Assembly: GCF_030272615.1 (NCBI RefSeq)
Contig: NC_081406.1
Coordinates: 238,192,422 to 238,256,421, forward strand
Source: Cryptomeria japonica
Lineage: Eukaryota > Streptophyta > Pinopsida > Cupressales > Cupressaceae
DNA: 64,000 nucleotides
Direction of reading: 5' to 3'
The notes beneath the pieces were generated by a model. It made no database searches, was not told the DNA's origin, and saw nothing but the letters and a program-made list of their open reading frames with translations. Shown here one piece after another: positions 56,860 through 64,000 of the stretch (position 1 is its first letter; every line of letters starts with the position of its first letter). The translations under genes and the position numbers were made by a program.

Positions 56860-57903
56860 TGTTAGGATCTAGAGGCAATTGAGAGGGGGGGGATGAATTA
56901 GTTGTCTTATTCATTTCAAACCAAATATAACTTAACCAAACTTAATGCCGGTAGATAGTTTAACAATTAATAACAGTACTGGTAAAGTTTAATGCATGCA
57001 ACAAGAAGATAAATAACATCCACAACACATAACACATATATTTGTACGTGGAAACCCTGTAAAGGGAAAAACCATGGTGGGAAACCTTACCCACAATCAG
57101 ATGATACTACTGCAGATAGTATGTGTGTACAAATGGGGTCTGCACATGTAGAAAGGCCAACTGCCTAGAGCTCACTGCTCAATCATAAAATGGGAGTCGC
57201 ACTGACTATATTTGGATGGTTAAATCCAATGATAATGTATTGCTCAAAATAGCATCTTCATATGCTGGGTTCAGTACCGGTTAAGCTCTGATTGTCTTCT
57301 TCATACCTTCCTTGAATCTTCAAAAGATGTCTCTGTGTATAGCTCTTCTTATATTCACATATGCCTTATTACATTCCCTTTCACACCTTCCTATTTAATC
57401 TCACAAATGAGATCTTACATATATACCAAAACATAAGACCAAATGTGTAGGTCAGCTCACTAAGAATATTACAATTAAATCAATTACAAATGAATCAATA
57501 TGTGATGCATCATGTCGGCTTAATGCATTTATAATAATAACCAATCAATAAAACATCTCCATAACATGCTGTTCTGATCTGGAATAGATAACGCTTGTCG
57601 ATCCATAACCTAGACCTATTTGCCGGTAACAAAAAATATGCAAACTTGACTAGACCAATAACCAAATCACCAAAACCAAGTGTCCAAACAATGTCTTTGA
57701 CATAACCAAGTAATCTCCAGATGATAACAGATCATCCTCAGTGCCGGTGAACAATATAACCTGTCGGTGAACTAGATACCGGTGACTGTGCATAAGTCAC
57801 TGAACATGCCAGTGAACATAACCAAAGATCTCCAATGCTGATAAGTGTTGACAAGTGTTGACATCAATGACAAAACCAATGCAACACGTCCATAATACCA
57901 ACA
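56860..57903 (-). repeat. Copia D left LTR (3' LTR)
   Basis: TGTTAGGATCTAGAGG...AATACCAACA. Contains the G-tract GAGAGGGGGGGG near the U5 end and two GTGTTGACAA-type units near 57850. Confidence 0.92.
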
Positions 57904-57917
57904 ATCTCCCCCTTTGG
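57904..57917 (-). promoter_or_regulatory. Copia D polypurine tract
   Basis: CCAAAGGGGGAGAT on the minus strand, abutting the left LTR; identical to that of array unit 1. Confidence 0.85.
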
Positions 57918-58212
57918 TATTGATGGCAACACAAGATGGAAAAACCATCTAAGTGCCAAAGCAGAAATGCCAAAAACCAAAAAACCAACAATCTCCCAAA
58001 GAGATCAATCATAATACATAATATTTCTCCCCCTAGGAATAATCTCTCCCCAAAAGATAATGTGTTTTTCCATAGATATCTCCCCCCCTTTGACATCAAA
58101 TGCCAAAGCAATACAAAACCAAATACAATCAGTTCATATAACTTATTACAAATACCAATTGTTATAATCAAATTTATCCAATCTACTCCCCCTGAGAAGT
58201 AGCTCTCCTTCA
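57918..58212 (-). other. Copia D 3' untranslated region
   Basis: Non-coding, with additional purine-rich words on the minus strand (AAAGGGGGGGAGATA near 58090, AGGGGGAG near 58030 and 58190). Frames here (88 and 139 codons) are chance. Confidence 0.7.
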
Positions 58213-59061
58213 TCAAAGTTGGTAAAAGATTTCTCTGTTAATTCTGCCAGTCTGATGCCATGCTCCAACTATATAAGTTTCTACTAGTGAGGGTATAAAT
58301 CGAAGCCGCTCTCTTAGATATTCAAAATTTTCCTTAGGCAAAGGCTTAGTAAAGATATCTGCAATCTGTTCTTTAGTATTCACATAAACCAATTTCACTT
58401 CTTTTGCTTCAACATTCTCTTTCAAAAAATTGAATTTGATAGAAATATATATAGTTTTAGAGTGAAATACTGGATTCTTTCATATATCAATTGCTGCCAT
58501 ATTATCACAGTAAATGATTATAGGTTCTTTGCATTTTACCTTTATGTCCTTCAATATTTTCTTAATCCATAATACCTGTGTACAATTAGATGTTGCTGCA
58601 ACATATTCTGATTCTATTGTTGATAGTGATGTACAACTCTATTTCTTGCTCAACCATGAAATTAGTCTACTACCAAGGAAAAATGCTCCGCCGGTGGTGA
58701 TTTTTCTGTCATCTACATCTCCTGCCCAATTTGCATCTGTGTATGCACATAGATCAAAATTTTCATCTTTAGGATACCATAAACCAAGATTTGTTGTGCC
58801 TTGTAGGTACCGAAAAATCCTTTTTACTGTTGATTCATGATTTTCCTTAAGATTACTCTGAAATCTTGAAACAATACATACTGCATTCATAATATCAGGT
58901 CTTGTTTGTGTCAAATACAATAAACCTCCAATCATAGATTTATATCTTGTTAGATTAAGAGGAGTTGATTCATCCTTCAATGATAGTTTATTAGTTGTAG
59001 TCATAGGAGTACTTACCGGTTTAGAGTTTTCCATACCAAATTTCTTTAATAGTTCTTTCAA
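58213..59061 (-). pseudogene. Copia D RT C-terminus and RNase H
   Basis: SKPVSTPMTTTNKLS, MIGGLLYLTQTRPDIMNAV, IFRYLQGTTNLGLWYP, then DANWAGDVDDRK and GSRLISWLSKK followed by a TAG, YCDNMAAIDI with a further stop, and VKLVYVNTKEQIADIFTKPLP at the C-terminus. The RNase H frame is otherwise recognisable to its end. Confidence 0.9.
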
Positions 59062-59114
59062 GTACTTTGATTGATTTATGAATATACCTTTATCAGTCTA
59101 TGAAATCTGCAATC

Positions 59115-59858
59115 CTAAAAGAATTTTATCTCCCCAATCATAGACATTTCAAATTCTTCCTGCATCTTATTAGAAAAGTCTTTACACAATCCTTCTTCTC
59201 CTCCAAAACTGATATCATCAACAAAAACTTCAATAACCAAGATGTCATCATTAGCCACTTTGTAATATAAGTTGTTGTCAGCATTACCTTTAGTGTAACC
59301 AAGCTTCAAAAGGTATTTGTCCAATCTAGCATACCAAGCTCTAGGAGCTTGCTTCAATCCATATAAAGATTTCCTTAACCTGCAAACCATATCTTTGTCA
59401 TCTGTCAAATAAAATCCATCAGGTTGTTCAATGTAAACTTCCTCTTCAAGATCACCATTCAGAAATTCACATTTAACATCCATTTGATATACTTTATAGT
59501 TCTTGTATGTTGCAAAAGCTAAGAATAATCTGACTACCTCAATTCTAGCTACCAGTGCAAAGGTTTCATTGTAATCAATTCCTTCTTTCTATGAATATCC
59601 CTTACACACTAATCTTGCTTTGTTTCTGATTACCTTACCATCTTCATTAAGTTTATTTCTAAATACCCATTTAGTTCCAATTACATTTTTGTTTTTAGGC
59701 CGGGGAACCAATGTCCATGTGTTACTATTTTCAATTTGTTGTAATTCATCTTCCATAACTTTAATCCAATGTTTATCTTCACATGCCTCATTAATAGTTT
59801 CTAGTTCAATTTGAGAAATTAAACATACCTCTTCATTTGCGAGTCTTCCTCTAGTCAT
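59115..59858 (-). pseudogene. Copia D reverse transcriptase
   Basis: TWTLVPRPKNKNVIGTKWVF, ARLVCKGYS then a stop, VYQMDVKCEFLNGDLEEEVY, LYGLKQAPRAWYARLDKYLL and VIEVFVDDISFGGEE with both catalytic Asp residues. A frame shift after GEIKFF (about 59112) separates it from the C-terminal part. This is the most complete copia RT in the window. Confidence 0.9.
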
Positions 59859-59885
59859 AACTCCTTGATACTTATTCCCAATTAT

Positions 59886-60416
59886 CTAACTTTTAGAGTG
59901 ATTCAATCTTACATACCTGGGTGTATTCACTTGCTGCTTTTCTTCAGTCACTATGGAATTCTTAGATGATGCCGGTGTGACTAGATCAATATTTTGTACC
60001 AGTGTACTCATTGTAGGTTCATTTGTGATTATCTCAACTGCTGGTTCAGAGTCCATAGACCTTGAATTACCTCTAAATTGTTCATCAATCTTCACATTTG
60101 CACTCTCAATGATTTTCTGCAATCTCTTGTTAAAACATCTATATGCCTTTCTCTTAGATAAATAACCAAGAAATATTCCTTCATCACTTCTAGGATCAAA
60201 TTTGCTAATATAATCATCTCTCCTAATATAACATTTGCTTCCAAATATTCTAAAATATTTAAGTGTATGAGTATTACCAAACCATAGTTCATGAGGGGTC
60301 TTACCGGTTTCACCTTTGATGTGAACTCTGTTGAATATGTAAATAGCTGTATTGACTACTCTCCAATATACATGAGGTAGGTTTGCTTCTGATATCATGC
60401 TTCTAGCTGCATCCAA
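59886..60416 (-). pseudogene. Copia D integrase C-terminal part
   Basis: An open run of 176 codons: MDAARSMISEANLPHVYWR, GKTPHELWFGNTHTLKYFRI, SKCYIRRDDYISKFDPRSDE and KIIESANVKIDE, then a Ser/Thr-rich linker ending TPRYVRLNHSKS, the usual sequence before RT. Separated by one TAG from the upstream fusion. Confidence 0.88.
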
Positions 60417-60767
60417 CTATTCTTCCTTTCCATAACTCCATTTTGCTGGGGTGTCCGAGGTGTTGATAATTGTTTTTATGATTCCATTTACTTCACATAA
60501 TGTATTAAATTCCTTAGATTTGAATTCACCTCCCTGATCTAACAATGCGCTCAAAATTGCTTCTCTTGCTTTGCAATCATTCTCTTGATCTTTAGCCAAG
60601 GTTGGTGGATTAGGTTGACTCTATGTAGAACCAACATAGCCATTCTTTGTAACATCCCATATGTGTTTTCCAATGCAATTTAGATGTGTCTCCATTCTGA
60701 TATTCCACATACCATAGTTAGTTCCGTCAAGTTTCAAATTGTCCTTCCTGAAATAGTTAGTTGCCAT
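60417..60767 (-). pseudogene. Copia D gag-integrase fusion from internal deletion
   Basis: The frame starts MATNYFRKDNLKLDGTNYG at ATG 60767, a normal copia gag N-terminus, continues through CKAREAILSAL, and then joins LDQGGEFKSKEFNTLC, which is the integrase core around its second Asp. The join, near 60540-60550, is in frame. Everything between (rest of gag, knuckle, protease, integrase zinc region and first Asp) is absent. One stop (TAG) lies in the gag part. Confidence 0.88.
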
Positions 60768-60811
60768 AGAATCTCCTCAAGTTGTTAAACTTCTGCAAAA
60801 AGAGGACTTAA

Positions 60812-60822
60812 CTTTGATACCA
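60812..60822 (-). promoter_or_regulatory. Copia D PBS (variant tRNA-Met type)
   Basis: TGGTATCAAAG on the minus strand; one base differs from the usual TGGTATCAGAG. Confidence 0.85.
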
Positions 60823-60824
60823 AT

Positions 60825-61908
60825 TGTTAGGATCTAGAGGCAACTGAGAGGTGGGGGGGGGGGTGAATCAGTTGTCTTATTAATTTCAATCCAAATATAA
60901 CTTAACCAAACATAATGCATAATACAAGTAAGCCAAACTTAATGCCATTAGACAGTTTAACAGTTAATAACAGTACCGATAAAGTTTAATGCATGAAATA
61001 GAAAGATCAATAACATCCACAACACAACACAAATATTTGTACGTGGAAACCCTGTAAGGGGAAAAACCACAATGGGAAACCTTACCCACAATTAGATGAT
61101 ACTAATGCAGATAATATGTGTGTACAAATGGGGTCTGCACATGTAGAAAGGCCAACTGCCTAGAGCTCACTGCTCAATCACAAAATGGGAGTCACACTGA
61201 CTACAATTGGATGGTTAAATCCAATGATAATGTACTGCTCAAAATAGCATCTTCATATGCTGGATTCAGTACCGGTTAATCTCTAATTGTCTTCTTCATA
61301 CCATCCTTGAATCTTCAAATGATGTTTGCATGTATAGCTCTACTTATATTTTCATATACCTTATTACATTCCCTTTCACACCTTCCTATTTAATCTCACA
61401 AATGAGATCTTACATATATACCAAAACCTAAGACCAAATGTGTAGGTCGGCTCACTAAAAATATTATAATTAAATCAATTACAAATGAATCAATATGTGA
61501 TGCATCATGTCGGCCTAATTCATTTACAATAATAACCAATCAATAAAACATCTCCATAATGTGTTGTGCTGATCTAGAATAGATAACGCTTGTCAGTCCA
61601 TAACCTAGACCTATTTGTCGGTAACAACAAATATGCAAACTTGATTAGACCAATAACCAAATCACCAAAACCAAGTGTCCAAACAATGTCTTCACCATAA
61701 ACAAGTGATCTCCAAATGATAATAGATCATCCTCAGTGCTAGTGAACAATATAACCTACCAGTGAACCAAATACCGGTGACTGTGCATAAGTCACTTAAC
61801 ATGTCGGTGAATATAACCAAAGATCTTCAGTGCTGATAAGTGTTGACAAGTGTTGACAAGTGTTGAATTCAATGACAAAAACAATGCAACACATCCATAA
61901 TACCAACA
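60825..61908 (-). repeat. Copia D right LTR (5' LTR)
   Basis: TGTTAGGATCTAGAGG...AATACCAACA. The G-tract is GAGGTGGGGGGGGGGG. Three GTGTTGACAA units at about 61845-61866 against two in the other LTR. Confidence 0.92.
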
Positions 61909-61913
61909 TTATA
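61909..61913. repeat. TSD of copia D, right copy (TTATA)
   Basis: Matches 56855-56859. Confidence 0.93.
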
Positions 61914-62457
61914 TTCATGTAATTTGTGTTTTGATGTGGTGTATGCATTACCAGGGAGTGGTGTATGTGTGCCTAAGAGATAATATCTTTTGGTGTGATG
62001 TATTGAGAAGAGATTTTTGTAGGGTAGACAAATGTGCTTAACTGGAACTATCATCAAGCATTAGTAGATTCTATATTTGTAGTTCATGTAATCTAGATTG
62101 TAGTTCAATCATTATTATAAGGTAGTGAACCTTCCCTCCGGGTTGGAGTCTTCTAGGTCATTAAATTTTGAGCAGTGAGCTCGAGGAAGTGTGCATAAAT
62201 GCATGTGCATTCCCCTTTATGATATTTAGACATACTAGTGCAGAGTATCATCTTATGGTGGGTAGGTTCCCACCGTAGTTTTTCCCTTAACAGGTTGTCC
62301 ATGTCAAAAACATTGGCATTATGTGTATTTGTATAGTTGTGCTTATCTTTATTCTTGTTGTAGTTGATTGAAATCTGAGACTGTTCTTGAATTTTTTAAT
62401 CTGGTGAAAACCAATTCACCCCCCCCTCCTAGTTTTCCTTTAGTGTTGTTGCCAACA
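61914..62457 (+). repeat. Copia C 3' LTR, second part
   Basis: Resumes at TTCATGTAATTTG and ends GTTGCCAACA, as the 5' LTR does (50870-51408). C-tract ATTCACCCCCCCCTCCTAG present. Confidence 0.92.
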
Positions 62458-62462
62458 TAATC
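62458..62462. repeat. TSD of copia C, right copy (TAATC)
   Basis: Pairs with CAATC at 50077-50081. Confidence 0.8.
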
Positions 62463-63410
62463 TAGTTAGTCTAATGGATTTATGTGCTGCCAAGAAAAGA
62501 GAAGGTGAAACATTCACTTCATTCCTACAATGATGGAGAGCTTTGCACCACAAATGTCATAGTCACATTCTAGAGGTTGAACAAGTGGATATCTTCATTA
62601 AGAACCTCATTCCTCAAGTTAAATATCCACTACAAATGCAATGTCTTCATACATTCAAGAAGATAAGAGAAAAGGGCATAAAGTGTGAAAAGGGTTTAGT
62701 AGAGAAAGGGATATTAAAGCATCACATAATGGACCAAACAATAATTCATGCTTTGAAAAATGAATTTTTTTGGTCAAAGAATAAGAATGTAACAAGTGAT
62801 TGGATTGTAGATGCTCATGTTGTCCATAGAACTCAATCAGTGGTATTGCTTCAAGGACCAGTTGGTTCTTTTGTCCCCAATAGAAATTAGTTTCAAGACA
62901 ACAATACAACATCAACAAATGCCAATGCAGTTCATTCTGGTAATCAAAGACCTCCAAGAATTAGTGCACCTAGAAGAAATTATACACCCATTGGAGAACC
63001 AATTGAGTCCACTCTCAAAAAGATGATACAAACCAAAGTCATCACTCTACCAGAAGTTAGGCCATATGAGTCGGGCCCTTTCAAACCCGCTTGGTGGAAC
63101 AACAATGAATTTTGTGAATACCATTGTTCTAAAGGCCATAAGGCAATAAGTTGTTATAAGCTCAAAAATTTAATACAAGATCTCATTGACCAGGGCGACA
63201 TTACTGTAGATGCTAATAAGGGAGCAACGAACACAAATCATACCATATTCAAGGATCCTTTTGTTAAACAGGACAAAGAAAAATCTTCCAGTTTAGGGAC
63301 ACATAACAACATTGCAAATTATACCAATGTAGCATATGATTATGTAATCAATACAATCAGTGCATGGGATGAAATAGTGACTAAAATTATAGTCAATTTA
63401 AGAAACTGAG
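62463..63410 (+). pseudogene. G1 piece 4: gag C-terminal half
   Basis: LVSLMDLCAAKKREGETFTSFLQ-type sequence continues the gag of 49557-50081 and is followed by a TGA and WRALHHKCH, VDIFIKNLIPQVKYPLQM, GLVEKGILK, a stop at 62888, and then the knuckle region FCEYHCSKGHKAISC with LKNLIQDLIDQGDITVD (63110-63220). It aligns with G0 gag throughout. The knuckle is complete here, while in G0 it has stops. Confidence 0.88.
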
Positions 63411-63532
63411 ATTGTGCAGTTATCACTCACCGGTCTAGAGTCACATTGCAAAAGGGTCTATCTAATCCACCTCCACCAACTCGTAACTACAATGTGGTTG
63501 ATCAACTAAGAAAGACTCTGACATAAATTTCA

Positions 63533-64000
63533 TTGTCGGAGTTGCTTCATTTCTCCTCATCTCACAAGGAAATCCTCAATAAGGCTCTCCAAGAATTTAT
63601 TGTCTCCCGCAACATAGATGAAAACACCCTTCAATCCATGGTTGGAAATCTAGTTTCTTCCAAGGTAGCATTCACAGAGCAATATGTACCAATTACAAAC
63701 CCTTGCACAATGATCCCCTTCATCTAGAAGTACTTGTTCATAGAAGAAAAGTCAAAAGAGTCTTAATAGATGGTGGAGTTGGCCTCAACATATGCACTCT
63801 TAACTTGATTAAAGCTTTGGGCTACTCACACCATCATATTGATATCACTAAGTAAATAAATATTAAAGCTTATGATGATGAATAACACCCATACAAGGGT
63901 GTGGTGACCTTATTTGTGCAAGTAGGACCTATCACCACCGATATCACCTTTCAAGTTCTGGACTGAGAATTGAGATACAATATGCTTCTAGGGAACCTAT
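63533..64000 (+). pseudogene. G1 protease (runs off the window)
   Basis: A region homologous to the G0 protease: IVSRNIDENTLQSMVGNLV, then VLIDGGVGLNICTLNLI with the DGG active-site variant, INIKAYDDE and YNMLLGN near the right edge. Stops at 63725, 63854, 63884 and 63964 (TAG, TAA, TAA, TGA) break the frame. Confidence 0.82.

Larger units (their letters stand above)
56860..61908 (-). mobile_element. Copia element D, minus strand, internally deleted
   Basis: LTRs 56860-57903 (1,044 bp) and 60825-61908 (1,084 bp), with TSD TTATA. The internal region is only 2,921 bp: most of gag, all of protease and the N-terminal part of integrase are missing, while integrase C-terminus, RT and RNase H remain. 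The LTR length difference comes from a small duplication (AAGCCAAACTTAATGCC context near 60905-60945) and one more GTGTTGACAA unit near 61850. Confidence 0.93.
50082..62457 (+). mobile_element. Copia element C, plus strand, carrying nested element D in its 3' LTR
   Basis: 5' LTR 50082-51408 (1,327 bp); 3' LTR 56074-56859 plus 61914-62457 (1,330 bp once D is removed). PBS, gag, protease, integrase, RT, RNase H and polypurine tract lie in copia order. Many in-frame stops; an old insertion. Its first bases read TCTTGG where the 3' LTR has TGTTGG. Confidence 0.93.

Noticed and set aside
1..64000. CRISPR arrays, tRNA or rRNA genes, operons, host genes
   Set aside because: No regular spacer-repeat structure, cloverleaf or rRNA sequence seen; all coding similarity is to LTR-retrotransposon gag-pol or the LTR ORF.

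Overview
The window is nested LTR-retrotransposon sequence from a large-genome seed plant. A gymnosperm or conifer is my inference, from the very long, slowly decaying Ty3/gypsy and Ty1/copia elements, the large LTRs and the absence of host genes. I see no host protein gene, rRNA, tRNA, CRISPR array or prokaryotic feature. Coding capacity is all gag-pol, mostly broken by stops that look like C-to-T (or G-to-A) decay of methylated DNA.

Layout. Positions 1-about 1057 are the 5' end (leader, PBS and LTR) of a minus-strand copia element that continues off the left edge. From 2039 to the right edge the whole window is one old plus-strand Ty3/gypsy element (here 'G1'), split into four pieces: 2039-4638, 31048-32985, 49557-50081 and 62463-64000. 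Three insertions separate the pieces, each bounded by a 5-bp target-site duplication (TSD). (a) G0, a minus-strand Tat/Ogre-like gypsy element, 4639-31042 (TSD CTATT). (b) G2, a plus-strand gypsy element, 32986-49551 (TSD AGTAC). (c) C, a plus-strand copia element, 50082-62457 (TSD CAATC/TAATC). A second layer sits inside these. A three-LTR tandem copia array (LTR-int-LTR-int-LTR, minus strand, 17022-30191, TSD GATGT/GATGC) lies in the right LTR of G0. A minus-strand copia element D (56860-61908, TSD TTATA) lies in the 3' LTR of C.

The most unusual object is G2. Its two LTRs are each exactly 4,984 bp, and each carries a frame of about 1,050 codons unrelated to gag-pol, so an accessory protein gene lies wholly inside the LTR. 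Its internal region encodes gag, CCHC knuckle, aspartic protease, an archaeal-type RNase H (aRNH) placed BEFORE the reverse transcriptase, RT, the usual gypsy RNase H and integrase. All catalytic residues I could check are present, and one late TAG interrupts the frame. G0 in the same window has the usual Tat order (RT, gypsy RNase H, aRNH, integrase) plus a G-patch domain between protease and RT.

Functionally the region is a record of retrotransposon activity: LTRs carry promoters and ends, PBS sites name the priming tRNAs (tRNA-Met for copia, Lys for G0, Arg for G2), and gag-pol supplied particle, protease, RT/RNase H and integrase. Almost everything is now defective; G2 is the youngest-looking and closest to intact.
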